Source of the DNA: Rhodospirillales bacterium
GTDB lineage: Bacteria; Pseudomonadota; Alphaproteobacteria; Rhodospirillales; Casp-alpha2
DNA length: 37,768 bases
Assembly (NCBI GenBank): GCA_018662225.1
Contig: JABJGO010000062.1
Coordinates: 1 to 37,768 of the forward strand
Reading direction: 5' to 3'
The notes below the pieces were generated by a model. It was not told where the DNA came from, made no database searches, and saw only the letters and a program-made list of their open reading frames with translations. The stretch's first letter is position 1; each line of letters begins with the position of its first letter. Position numbers and translations under genes: made by a program. Below are positions 1 through 7,746 of the stretch, piece by piece.

Positions 1-87
1 CACGTATTTTTCACGCCGGAACGACACCGCGCCATCACCGCCGTCGCCGCCTTTTATATATACTTTGGCTTCATCGAGGAATTTCAT
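1..87 (-). CDS. obgE: GTPase ObgE/CgtA, N-terminal fragment
   Basis: Only the first 29 codons lie in the window, starting with the ATG complementary to 85-87 and running off the left edge. The translation begins [19 protein letters not shown] and continues to a VSFRREKYV stretch, which is the glycine-rich start of the Obg fold. Obg proteins are ribosome-associated GTPases acting in 50S assembly and stress control. The order rplU-rpmA-obgE is the common bacterial arrangement, which supports the call. A terminator-like hairpin separates it from rpmA, so it may also be transcribed separately. Confidence 0.93.
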   Translation of the reverse strand, partial: MKFLDEAKVYIKGGDGGDGAVSFRREKYV

Positions 88-116
88 GGGGGTTGCGCTC
101 AGGTTTAGGGGCCATA

Positions 117-147
117 GAAAAAGGGGAATGGATAACCATTCCCCTTC
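117..147 (-). terminator. Rho-independent terminator after rpmA
   Basis: On the minus strand a GGGGAATGG / CCATTCCCC stem (123-131 with 136-144, extendable by two A-T pairs) closes a four-base loop. It is followed by a run of five T (complement of 118-122). It lies between the rpmA stop and the obgE start, so it should end or attenuate the rplU-rpmA transcript before obgE. Confidence 0.8.
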
Positions 148-174
148 TCGTATCAGGCAATGGCTGGTACGACG

Positions 175-432
175 TTAGCTTGACGGGACAACAGAGACGA
201 ACATGCGTCCTGCAGCCTTCTTGTCGAACTTCACGTTACCGCCCACTTTGGAGAACAGCGTGTGGTCTTTACCCATGCCAACATTCTCACCAGGGTGCAC
301 TTTGGTGCCGCGCTGACGAACAATAATGTTACCGGGAACCACGAGTTCACCGCCGAATTTTTTAACGCCCAGGCGACGACCAGCTGAGTCGCGACCGTTA
401 CGGGAACTACCACCTGCTTTTTTATGAGCCAT
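175..432 (-). CDS. rpmA: 50S ribosomal protein L27
   Basis: This 85-residue protein has the usual bacterial L27 length. It begins [20 protein letters not shown], and the N-terminal tail of L27 is known to reach the peptidyl transferase centre of the 50S subunit. The family core [18 protein letters not shown] and the GMGKDHTLF segment are both present. It is mature-type, with no cleavable N-terminal extension of the Firmicutes kind. The start lies 5 bases after the rplU stop, so the two genes form one transcription unit read from the promoter at 1071-1098. Confidence 0.98.
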   Translation of the reverse strand: MAHKKAGGSSRNGRDSAGRRLGVKKFGGELVVPGNIIVRQRGTKVHPGENVGMGKDHTLFSKVGGNVKFDKKAAGRMFVSVVPSS

Positions 433-437
433 GGAAC

Positions 438-992
438 TTAATCCTCAGTCTTCTTGGTTGTCTTTTTAGCCGCAGCCTTCTTGGGAGCAGCTTTCTTCTT
501 AGCCGGAGCCTCGTCTGCCGCTGCCTTTTTTGGAGCCGCTTTCTTGGCCGGAGTTTTAGCCGGAGCTTTATCTGCCGCAGCTTTCTTAGCCGCTGGCTTT
601 TTAACCGCAGCTTCTTTCTTCGGCGCAGCTTCTTTAGCCGGTGCAGCTTTCTTCGCCGCTACTTTAGGCTTGGCACCAGTGGTGCTGACTTCAACAACGC
701 GCAGAACTGTCTGATCCTGACGGTGACCGTTCTTGCGGCGATAGTTCTGACGGCGCTTTTTCTTGAATATGATGATCTTGTCAGCGCGACCCTGCTCAAC
801 CACTTCGGCGAACACAGCTGCTTTATCAACGCGCGGCGTACCCACGGTAGGAGCCTCGCCTTCTTTGCCAATCATCAGGACTTCATCAAGCGAAATAACA
901 TCGCCTTCTTCGCCCAGAAGTTTCTCAACAATAACAATGTCGCCCTTGGCAACCCGGTACTGTTTTCCGCCGGTTTTTACAACTGCGAACAT
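438..992 (-). CDS. rplU: 50S ribosomal protein L21 with long Ala/Lys-rich C-terminal tail
   Basis: Residues 1 to about 103 are a complete L21 domain ([14 protein letters not shown] start; [19 protein letters not shown]-binding stretch near 78-93). L21 binds 23S rRNA in the large subunit. Residues from about 104 to 184 are a low-complexity tail of KKAA, APAK and KKEAA-type units ending KKTED. Typical L21 is about 103 residues, so the tail nearly doubles the protein. Comparable basic tails are known on L21 of many alphaproteobacteria, which is a clue to the host. The tail is probably disordered and may contact rRNA, but its role is not known to me. Confidence 0.97.
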   Translation of the reverse strand: MFAVVKTGGKQYRVAKGDIVIVEKLLGEEGDVISLDEVLMIGKEGEAPTVGTPRVDKAAVFAEVVEQGRADKIIIFKKKRRQNYRRKNGHRQDQTVLRVVEVSTTGAKPKVAAKKAAPAKEAAPKKEAAVKKPAAKKAAADKAPAKTPAKKAAPKKAAADEAPAKKKAAPKKAAAKKTTKKTED

Positions 993-1070
993 CTTCGCCT
1001 CAACATCTTAGAATTTATACAACAATAAGGGCACCGCGCTCAAAGCGATGGCCCCCGTGAATGGAGGCGC

Positions 1071-1098
1071 ACTATAGCCACTGGCGATTGCTTGTCAA
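1071..1098 (-). promoter_or_regulatory. Sigma-70 type promoter for rplU-rpmA
   Basis: On the minus strand a perfect -35 TTGACA (complement of 1093-1098) is followed after 16 bases by a -10 TATAGT (complement of 1071-1076). The expected start near 1064 gives a leader of about 70 bases before the rplU ATG. That leader contains a short GC-rich hairpin around 1030-1057, which could be a regulatory structure; this last point is only a suggestion. Confidence 0.75.
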
Positions 1099-1246
1099 CG
1101 CAATAAACCCGCCTGTTTTCTCCCCTGTTTTGATCCTTTATCAGACAGTTTTCAACCATGACCATTTTTTCCAATTTTTACCTGTATCTCGGGCTCCTAG
1201 CCCCTATATTCAGGCATATATAGCGACCCAGCCCCTTTCCACTTGT

Positions 1247-1822
1247 ATGAGCCGCCGCCCCATGCCTGAATATCCCCTACAGGAAACGCTTCACACCGCG
1301 TTAGATCACCATCATGCAGGCCGCCTGCAGGAGGCAGAGAAACTGTATCAGTCGATTCTGGATCAGGACCCGAAACACGCCGAAGCCCTGCATTACAAAG
1401 GGGTGATTGCCTTACAGGCGGATAATCACCAACTGGCCTATCAGCTTATATCCAGGTCATTGGCTAGCCAGCCAGATGATTTGGGCGCACTGGTCAATCT
1501 GGCTACCACACAGGCACGCCTGAACAACCCGAACGGTGCGCTGGAATCCTATACCAGGGCCCTCGCCTTAAATCCCCATCTGCCTGAAATTCACTACAAT
1601 CAGGGCATACTCTATCAGGAACTCGCGCGGCTTGACGAAGCGGCCAACAGTTATCGTCAAGCCATCAAGCTCCGCGCCGGGTATGCAGAAGCGCACTTCA
1701 ATCTGGGGGTAGTTCTGGAAGACCTGGACCAGCAAGAAGACGCCAGAGCATGCTTCGAGATTACCCTGACACTGGACCCAGGCCACGGACCGGCCCAAGC
1801 AAAATTAACCGGGCATAACTGA
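1247..1822 (+). CDS. Tetratricopeptide repeat protein
   Basis: This is a 191-residue protein made almost wholly of TPR helices. Repeats are visible from LQETLHTALDHHHAGRLQEA through AEALHYKGVIALQADN, LGALVNLATTQARLNN, PEIHYNQGILYQELAR and AEAHFNLGVVLEDLDQ, each with the expected small and aromatic positions. TPRs form protein-binding scaffolds; no enzyme domain is present and the partner is unknown. The open frame extends upstream to 1061, but those residues overlap the rplU promoter and look non-coding, so I chose the ATG at 1247 (an ATG at 1262 is also possible). It ends 2 bases before the DUF445 gene, so the two are probably co-transcribed. Confidence 0.88.
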   Translation: MSRRPMPEYPLQETLHTALDHHHAGRLQEAEKLYQSILDQDPKHAEALHYKGVIALQADNHQLAYQLISRSLASQPDDLGALVNLATTQARLNNPNGALESYTRALALNPHLPEIHYNQGILYQELARLDEAANSYRQAIKLRAGYAEAHFNLGVVLEDLDQQEDARACFEITLTLDPGHGPAQAKLTGHN

Positions 1823-1824
1823 TC

Positions 1825-2523
1825 ATGAACAAGTCTTTTCTCACCAACCTGATCGCCGCCGCTGTTACCATGGGCGGGTACCTCGCGCCGGTGCATGGTG
1901 ATTTGATCTTTATGGTCGGTGTGTTTGCGCTTTCGGGTGGTATCACCAACTGGATCGCCATCCACATGTTGTTTGAGAAAGTACCGTTGCTTTATGGCTC
2001 AGGCGTCATTCCCAACCGGTTCGAAGACTTCAAGGCGGGCATCAAGACCCTGATCGTGAACGAGTTCTTCACCCGCGAACATATCGAACGCTTTTTTCAG
2101 CAAGCGGGCGGCACAACATCGGCCAGCATTATCGAAAAAGTGGACTACGACCGGGTGTTTGCCCACCTGGTCGAAGCCATCGAGCAATCGTCACTGGGCG
2201 GTATGCTGTCCATGGTGGGCGGCACAAAGGCGCTGGAGCCGCTACGCGAACCGGTATCGCTAAAGCTTAAAGACATCATCACCGAGCTGGTGGACGAGAA
2301 CATGAACGGTGGTAGTAGCGAAGGAGGCAGTGACTTCACGGACTCATTGATCGAGAAAGTGGAACACATCATCGACAACCGCCTTGATGAGCTAACACCA
2401 GAAAACGTCAAACAGATCGTCCAGGACATGATCCGCAAACACCTGGGCTGGCTAGTGGTATGGGGCGGCGTGTTCGGCGGCTCGATCGGACTGGTCGTGG
2501 GACTTCTGGAAGCCCAGTCCTGA
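1825..2523 (+). CDS. DUF445 family membrane protein
   Basis: A 232-residue protein with two hydrophobic segments near the N terminus (about residues 6-21 and 27-46) and a C-terminal one (about 208-228). The segment ALSGGITNWIAIHMLFEKVP followed by GSGVIPNRFEDFK is the signature of the DUF445 family. The middle region is soluble and helical, and a polar Gly/Ser-rich linker lies near residues 155-165. The molecular function of the family is not established. It follows the TPR gene by 2 bases and precedes tRNA-Ser. Confidence 0.85.
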   Translation: MNKSFLTNLIAAAVTMGGYLAPVHGDLIFMVGVFALSGGITNWIAIHMLFEKVPLLYGSGVIPNRFEDFKAGIKTLIVNEFFTREHIERFFQQAGGTTSASIIEKVDYDRVFAHLVEAIEQSSLGGMLSMVGGTKALEPLREPVSLKLKDIITELVDENMNGGSSEGGSDFTDSLIEKVEHIIDNRLDELTPENVKQIVQDMIRKHLGWLVVWGGVFGGSIGLVVGLLEAQS

Positions 2524-2577
2524 TTTTGGCGTAAGCCTTGGCATTCATATCGGATGCGTATATGAACAATCCAACGC

Positions 2578-2667
2578 GGAGAGATGCCAGAGTGGTCGAA
2601 TGGGGCGGTCTCGAAAACCGTTGTACTGGTGACAGTACCCAGGGTTCGAATCCCTGTCTCTCCGCCA
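2578..2667 (+). tRNA. tRNA-Ser (anticodon CGA)
   Basis: A 90-base class II tRNA. The acceptor stem GGAGAGA (2578-2584) pairs fully with TCTCTCC (2657-2663), the discriminator is G, and CCA is encoded at 2665-2667. The anticodon loop CTCGAAA gives anticodon CGA, which reads UCG serine codons. There is a long variable arm and a normal GGTTCGAATCC T arm. Confidence 0.97.
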
Positions 2668-2678
2668 TCAAGCCAAAT

Positions 2679-3287
2679 CTAAAGCACCAACCCCGAAGGC
2701 CGCAGTGTGGTTTTCAGTTCTGGCACCTTGTTGCCCAGGTTGACCAACCGGGAGACGCTGCGCAGCCATTCGTAATACAGTGCTTTGACGGAGCTGATCG
2801 CCACGCCGGCATCACGCATACGGCCGAGGCCTACTTCTTCGTCGGCATCCATGCTGGCCACTGCATCGCGCAAGGTGACCACGTTGTAACCGGCGGCCAA
2901 AAGATTAATGGCCGATTGCGCCACGCACACATCCGTTTCCATACCAACGCAGACAGCCGTCTTGCGCCCGGTTGCGTCCACCGCCGCCATGATCTCGGGA
3001 TTGCTGGTTAAATCGAAGAAGTCTTTGTCGTGAACTTGGGTTCCCTTGGGCAGGGCCGCCTGAATGGTCTGGTTCAAGGCGCCGTTGTGATCTATGTCTT
3101 CGCCCATGGCGACCACCGGTACGTCAAGATGCTCGGCGACCTGTATCAACCAGACCACGTTGCTGATCAGGTTCTGGGTTTTCGCCTGATCGTACTTGTT
3201 CAGAAAATGGTCCTGAATATCGATCACCACGAGAACGCAATCATCCACGTTGACCAGTGATTTCTGACTATGGGAAGGCTCGCTCAT
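2679..3287 (-). CDS. Isochorismatase-family cysteine hydrolase
   Basis: A 202-residue protein with the isochorismatase/nicotinamidase fold. The expected catalytic triad is present: Asp23 in VVIDIQDHF, Lys88 in VHDKDFFDL and Cys121 in METDVCVAQSA. The family hydrolyses amides, N-carbamoyl compounds, nicotinamide or isochorismate; the substrate cannot be told from sequence. The ATG at 3285-3287 is preceded by an AGGAGT ribosome-binding site. It lies downstream of the PhnD-like gene on the same strand with a 116-base gap that could hold its own promoter. Confidence 0.85.
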   Translation of the reverse strand: MSEPSHSQKSLVNVDDCVLVVIDIQDHFLNKYDQAKTQNLISNVVWLIQVAEHLDVPVVAMGEDIDHNGALNQTIQAALPKGTQVHDKDFFDLTSNPEIMAAVDATGRKTAVCVGMETDVCVAQSAINLLAAGYNVVTLRDAVASMDADEEVGLGRMRDAGVAISSVKALYYEWLRSVSRLVNLGNKVPELKTTLRPSGLVL

Positions 3288-3403
3288 CTCATGGACTCCT
3301 GCTTGTTACTGGTTACCGTTTTATTCACCAAATTCTGCGATTACGCGTTCAATATCTAATGATCTGTTGCTGTAAACTGAAGACAGATTATGATTAGAAA
3401 AGG

Positions 3404-4210
3404 TTACCTGACCATCCCAAATCCACGATTTGTAGCATAGTCCTCAAACGCGTTCATAACCCAATAATCAGCTGCTGTGGCCGACACGACACCGCTTAGC
3501 AACATGGCCTCACGACAGGATTCAGTGGCCGGACCTTGAAATGTCTCGAGCAAGGCTACTCTGATCTTTTCCACATCATTCTCGGGCATACTGGCACGAA
3601 CCACGAATGGCGGCGCCGGGGCCCGGTAGGTGGTGCCCAATACCCGAAACCCACTAGCATGGTCGGGCCGGTATCGTTTAATCAGGGACAGCGAGACACT
3701 ATCGATCGCCGCCACATCCGCTTGACCAGATTTGATCATATGCAAACTGGCTTCATGGCTGCCGCTTACTTTTAACTCTGAAAAGAAATCACCACCGGAA
3801 TGTGTACCCGCAATCAACTGTCGCAAAGAGCTCATACCGGAATGGGATTCAGGTCCGTTAATGGCACCAATGGTCCCCTTCATCTGTGAAATGTCATCAA
3901 AAGGGCTGTCTTCAGGCACAATGACCAGCGAACAATAATATTCCGCCACACAAGAAGATGAATTGTAGATCGGCGTGGCAATAGGCAGCAGTTTGTCCTT
4001 GTAAGGCTTCACCACGTCATAGCCACAGCACTGGCTGATCAGCAAATTCTCGTCGTTCCACAAATTCAGAACGGACATATCATGGGTCAGGTTATCCGGC
4101 ACATCGGTAATACCATGAGAACGCAGGTTGTTCGCCAGCGCCGTCCAGAACGTATCTCGCGCCGCACGCGTTTCCGGCATGCTGTACATGGGTAGACTGG
4201 CAGCCCTCAT
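3404..4210 (-). CDS. PhnD-like phosphate/phosphonate-type substrate-binding protein without signal peptide
   Basis: A 268-residue protein resembling periplasmic binding proteins of the PhnD class. It has a Cys-rich LLISQCCGYDVVKPY stretch, then an IYNSSSCVAEYYCSLVIV strand, an INGPESHSGMSSLRQ helix typical of ligand-binding loops in this class, and a late SGQADVAAIDSVSL segment. The annotated N terminus (MRAASLPMYSMPETRAA) is not a signal peptide, and no permease or ATPase gene is nearby, so it may be a cytosolic sensor or enzyme-associated binding protein. The ATG follows a strong GGAGGGGG ribosome-binding sequence. The gene lies 120 bases downstream of the Ldh_2 gene. Confidence 0.72.
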   Translation of the reverse strand: MRAASLPMYSMPETRAARDTFWTALANNLRSHGITDVPDNLTHDMSVLNLWNDENLLISQCCGYDVVKPYKDKLLPIATPIYNSSSCVAEYYCSLVIVPEDSPFDDISQMKGTIGAINGPESHSGMSSLRQLIAGTHSGGDFFSELKVSGSHEASLHMIKSGQADVAAIDSVSLSLIKRYRPDHASGFRVLGTTYRAPAPPFVVRASMPENDVEKIRVALLETFQGPATESCREAMLLSGVVSATAADYWVMNAFEDYATNRGFGMVR

Positions 4211-4255
4211 TATTACATCCCCCTCCAGATAACATCATGTGATTGAATTTTCTTG

Positions 4256-4267
4256 TTGGTCAACCAA
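4256..4267. promoter_or_regulatory. Possible GntR/FadR-type operator
   Basis: A TTGGT-CA-ACCAA inverted repeat sits about 46 bases before the PhnD-like gene start. TGGT/ACCA half-sites are characteristic of FadR-subfamily GntR regulators. No regulator gene is adjacent, and a 12-base match can occur by chance. Confidence 0.3.
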
Positions 4268-4330
4268 ACATCTCGCGTTTGCGCTCTTTGCTCATTAAAT
4301 CCACGTCTTCATTTGTGATCTAGATATCGA

Positions 4331-5362
4331 TTAATCCATATCCAGATCACAGATTTGATTCCAGGTTGCGTCAGGTAAAATAATTTGCCCGGCGGATGCG
4401 GCCCGTTGTTCACGTTCCCGTTCGCCGGGTATTTGCACTCTATCGAAACCTGGCGCTGGTGGACAGGCGCGTAGCTCAGCCAAAATTTCCTCGGCCACGG
4501 TCTGCATGCGTGATGGCTCTCTGTAGCGGGTGGCATCCAGCGTGATCATCAACCAGTTCATTTCCGTTGCGACCGGCCCCAGCATGGCCTCGCCGATCAG
4601 TTCAGCAATAAGCGCAAGCGCATATCCTTTGGCCCCACCCGCTGGCAGTATGGCACCACCAGCGAAGTAATCTTCGGGGTCTTGGGACATGTTGCCGCCT
4701 GAATCAATCATAACGTCTTTTGGCAATTTGGCCCCGGCACTACGCGCCGCATAGACCCAGCCACCGGCGATTTTGGATGTGGCAAAGTCGAGCACAATCG
4801 GCCCCTGATCCCCGCCCGGAATGCCAATGCAATAGGGATTTGTGGGTAGCACGGCGCGGGCACCGCCATAGGGTGCAACCTGACGCCAATTCTGTCGATT
4901 ACCGCCACCGATGATAATACACAGGCACCCTTCTTTTGCTGCACTTTCAGCAAATGCCCCTAACCTTCCCGTGTGACCAACATTGCGGACAGCCAGAACC
5001 GACATGCCGTTTTCTCGGGCCAACCGACACCCATGATCGGCGGCAAGCTGCATGGCCGGAATGCCGATGCCACCGTTACCATTGACCTCGTAGATACCAC
5101 CTTCCAGCTCATTAAACTGTGGTGCCACATCCGCCCGCATATAACCTGTTGAAAACTGCTCCACATACTGAATGGTGCGCATGATCCCATGGGATTCCAC
5201 GCCACAAAGGTTGGTGTCAGCAAGGTGCGTTGCCACCTGCCGAGCAATGGTGTGGTCACATCCAGCATGGCGAAAAATTCGCATGATCCTGGCGACGGCA
5301 TCATCCACGGAAACGGTGACGTACTCGCCTGAGTACTGCAATTTGGATGGGGTTTTGCTCAT
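4331..5362 (-). CDS. Ldh_2 family (malate/L-lactate/ureidoglycolate-type) NAD(P)-dependent dehydrogenase
   Basis: A 343-residue protein of the Ldh_2 fold, which is unrelated to the Rossmann lactate dehydrogenases. Visible signatures are the ESHGIMR motif (His58), VGHTGRLG (His130), the LPTNPYCIGIP strand, VLDFATSK and the GGAKGYALAL loop. Members oxidise 2-hydroxy acids such as malate, lactate, ureidoglycolate, sulfolactate or 2,3-diketogulonate; the substrate is not determinable here. Its 5' end faces the M24 gene across a 173-base divergent intergenic region, so the two may share regulation. Confidence 0.87.
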   Translation of the reverse strand: MSKTPSKLQYSGEYVTVSVDDAVARIMRIFRHAGCDHTIARQVATHLADTNLCGVESHGIMRTIQYVEQFSTGYMRADVAPQFNELEGGIYEVNGNGGIGIPAMQLAADHGCRLARENGMSVLAVRNVGHTGRLGAFAESAAKEGCLCIIIGGGNRQNWRQVAPYGGARAVLPTNPYCIGIPGGDQGPIVLDFATSKIAGGWVYAARSAGAKLPKDVMIDSGGNMSQDPEDYFAGGAILPAGGAKGYALALIAELIGEAMLGPVATEMNWLMITLDATRYREPSRMQTVAEEILAELRACPPAPGFDRVQIPGEREREQRAASAGQIILPDATWNQICDLDMD

Positions 5363-5535
5363 TCTGAAACCAGGTCCTTTTGGTTCATGTTTGTTGCCAG
5401 CCGCAAGATGGGGTCAATGTGCAACGCTTAGTATTATGGGAAAAGATCGCAAATTCATAACTGAAAAAATTCGTAGGGTTAGATGAATAAATATGTGATG
5501 GTCACAAATCTTATTTCCCTCGGAGCATCCCAAAC

Positions 5536-6717
5536 ATGAACTATAATAAACCTTTTACACCGGATGAATATGCCCGCCGCCTGAGCCAAACCAAATCGCG
5601 TATGGTTGCCGCCGGGTTTGATCTGCTGGTTTGTCAGGACCCCGCCAACATGGGTTGGCTTACAGGCTTTGATGGTTGGTCCTTTTACGTTCCGCAATGT
5701 GTATTGGTTCATGTAAACGAAGATGCACCGATCTGGTTTGGCCGGGCGCAGGACGCCAAGGCGGCGCACCTGACCACCGACATTCCGGCGGGCAATATTG
5801 TGGGTTTTTCCGAACGCCTTATTCATCATGCGGAAGAACATCCGTTCGATGAGTTGGCCGAACTGGTCCGTAGCCGGGGCTGGGGTAGCGCACGGATCGG
5901 GGTGGAACTGGACGCGCACTATTACACGGCGCGTGGCCATCAGCACCTGACCGCCGGGCTACCGCAAGCCAGCCTGTCCGATTCCAAAGAACTGGTGAAC
6001 TGGGCCCGGTTGATTAAATCTGAGGCCGAACTGGTTTATATGCGCGAAGCTGGCGTGATCTGCACCGCCACCATGCAACGTGCGCTGGAAAAAATCGCCC
6101 CCGGTGTGCCCGAATATGAGGTTATCGCCGAGGTCTATCACGCACAGATTATGGGTGTTGATGGCAAATTCGGTGATTACACCAGCCTCTGTCCGCTGAT
6201 CCAGGTAGGTGAAGGCACCAGCACCCCGCACCTGACCTGGACGGACGAGGTGTTACCCGATAATACCCTGATCATGATGGAAATCGGGGCCGCTCGCCGC
6301 CACTACCATGCGCCACTCACGCGCACGATTCACCTGGGCAAGCCACCAGCACCCGTAGTTGATCTGGCCAAGGTTATCGTGGAGGGCGTGGATGTGGCGC
6401 TTGAGATGGCCCGCCCCGGCGTATCCGCCGAAGACGTGGAAGCCGCTTGGCAGAAAGTGCTCAACAAAAACGGCTATAGCAAAGAAAGCCGTGTAGGCTA
6501 TTCCATCGGTCTCAACTACCCGCCCGATTGGGGTGAGCGCACCGTCAGCCTGCGCCCCGGCGAAAAGACAGAATTACAGGCCGGTATGTGCTTCCACTTT
6601 CAATCCGGTGTGTGGCTGGATGATTATGGTGCTGCGGTGTCCGAGCCCTTTATCGTTACGGAAAATGGTGGCGAGCGCCTGTGCGATGCGCCGCGCGAAC
6701 TGATTGTTATTGATTAA
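5536..6717 (+). CDS. M24 (pita-bread) family hydrolase, ectoine hydrolase DoeA/EutD-like
   Basis: A 393-residue protein with a creatinase-type N-terminal domain (about 1-155) and a C-terminal pita-bread domain. Segments DPANMGWLTGFDGWSFYV, STPHLTWTDE, YHAPLTRTIHLG and YSIGLNYPPDWGE match my recollection of DoeA/EutD ectoine hydrolases. The usual M24 metal ligands are absent: the first Asp is Glu249 (MMEIGA), the second is a Pro in YHAPLTRT, and the later His and Glu positions are also changed (FQSG for the usual EPG). This fits a metal-free creatinase-like or EutD-like mechanism rather than an aminopeptidase. No doeB/eutE deacetylase or ectoine transporter is present, so the substrate is uncertain. 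Confidence 0.82.
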   Translation: MNYNKPFTPDEYARRLSQTKSRMVAAGFDLLVCQDPANMGWLTGFDGWSFYVPQCVLVHVNEDAPIWFGRAQDAKAAHLTTDIPAGNIVGFSERLIHHAEEHPFDELAELVRSRGWGSARIGVELDAHYYTARGHQHLTAGLPQASLSDSKELVNWARLIKSEAELVYMREAGVICTATMQRALEKIAPGVPEYEVIAEVYHAQIMGVDGKFGDYTSLCPLIQVGEGTSTPHLTWTDEVLPDNTLIMMEIGAARRHYHAPLTRTIHLGKPPAPVVDLAKVIVEGVDVALEMARPGVSAEDVEAAWQKVLNKNGYSKESRVGYSIGLNYPPDWGERTVSLRPGEKTELQAGMCFHFQSGVWLDDYGAAVSEPFIVTENGGERLCDAPRELIVID

Positions 6718-6825
6718 AGAAAAATAACCACGAACATCTCCTTAAAATTGTTTTTCTTTACAAAGACCATCGCTGGATTACCTTGTTATTAATAGATTCA
6801 TGATCATCCTGGAACACCATCAGTC

Positions 6826-7746
6826 TTGATAAACACCGTAAATCAACCGGGGCCGATTACGGCCAACTTTGCCTGTTTTGTGGCCATGATGATGTGGGCT
6901 ACAGGGTTTCCCGCCGCCGAAGTCCTGATGGAAAGTTGGGGGGCTTTATCCGTTCTGTCCGTGCGCATCATGATCGCTGTTGTCATGCTTGTTGGCCTGT
7001 GGGCTGCCACCGAAGGCCTATCCACCATGCGCGCTGCGGCATGGGGGCCCGGGCTGCTGATCGGCGGCACAGGCTTTGGGATCGGTGCCATATTATTGCT
7101 GGTAGGGCAAAAGATGTCTGATCCGGTAACGCCCGCCATTGCCGCCGCCATGATGCCCATCGCCGGACTGGCGCTTGAGGTGCTGCTGGATAAACGTCGG
7201 CTGCGCCTCAATTTGCTGATCGGTGTCGCCCTTGCCTTGACCGGTGGGTTGATGGCCACAGGCGTGCGGCTGTCTGACGGCACCTACGGCGTCGGTGCCT
7301 TGCTTTGTTTGATCGCTGTAATCCTTTTTGCCTGGGCGACGCGGGCAACCACTCGAAATCTCAGTTCGCTATCGGCTTTGGGCCAGACCACGATCACAAT
7401 GGTTGGCGGGTTTAGCATTATCCTGATCGTATGCGCGATTGCCATGGTACTGGGCTTGGGTGAAACCCATGTGGGCAAAATGGATTCCCGACACATCATG
7501 CTGATGCTTGTCTTTGCCCTGCCGGCCGTCGCTATATCCCAACTATTGTGGATTTGGGCCGCCGGTGGCTTGGGCATTATGTTGGCATCGCTTCACATGA
7601 ATGCTTTGCCCTTCTATGTGATGCTCATCATGGTCCTGTTTCTGGATGGCCTGTGGGGTTGGGATCAAGCCTTCGGTGCGGCCCTTGTTGGGGCCGGGGT
7701 ATTGGTGGCGCAACGTCGCACCAGGCACCAGGTCCCCGAAGCTTAA
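6826..7746 (+). CDS. EamA/DMT-family membrane transporter
   Basis: A 306-residue protein with about ten hydrophobic segments in two EamA halves. The first half begins ITANFACFVAMMMWATGFPA and the second includes TYGVGALLCLIAVILFAWAT. Drug/metabolite transporters of this family export amino acids and other small metabolites; the substrate is unknown. The only start that keeps the first membrane helix whole is the TTG at 6826, because the next ATG falls inside that helix. It follows the M24 gene by 108 bases, and its last four bases overlap the end of the convergent FAD oxidoreductase gene. Confidence 0.85.
   Translation: MINTVNQPGPITANFACFVAMMMWATGFPAAEVLMESWGALSVLSVRIMIAVVMLVGLWAATEGLSTMRAAAWGPGLLIGGTGFGIGAILLLVGQKMSDPVTPAIAAAMMPIAGLALEVLLDKRRLRLNLLIGVALALTGGLMATGVRLSDGTYGVGALLCLIAVILFAWATRATTRNLSSLSALGQTTITMVGGFSIILIVCAIAMVLGLGETHVGKMDSRHIMLMLVFALPAVAISQLLWIWAAGGLGIMLASLHMNALPFYVMLIMVLFLDGLWGWDQAFGAALVGAGVLVAQRRTRHQVPEA

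Noticed and set aside
93-326. Plus-strand open frame across the obgE-rpmA gap
   Set aside because: It runs through the terminator hairpin and antisense to rpmA, with no recognisable domain.
454-714. Open frame opposite the rplU tail rich in Ala and Phe
   Set aside because: It is the mirror of the repetitive Lys/Ala codons of the L21 tail and has no family features.
2531-2570. TTCATAT / ATATGAA inverted repeat before tRNA-Ser
   Set aside because: Only seven bases per arm in AT-rich sequence; too weak to call an operator or promoter.
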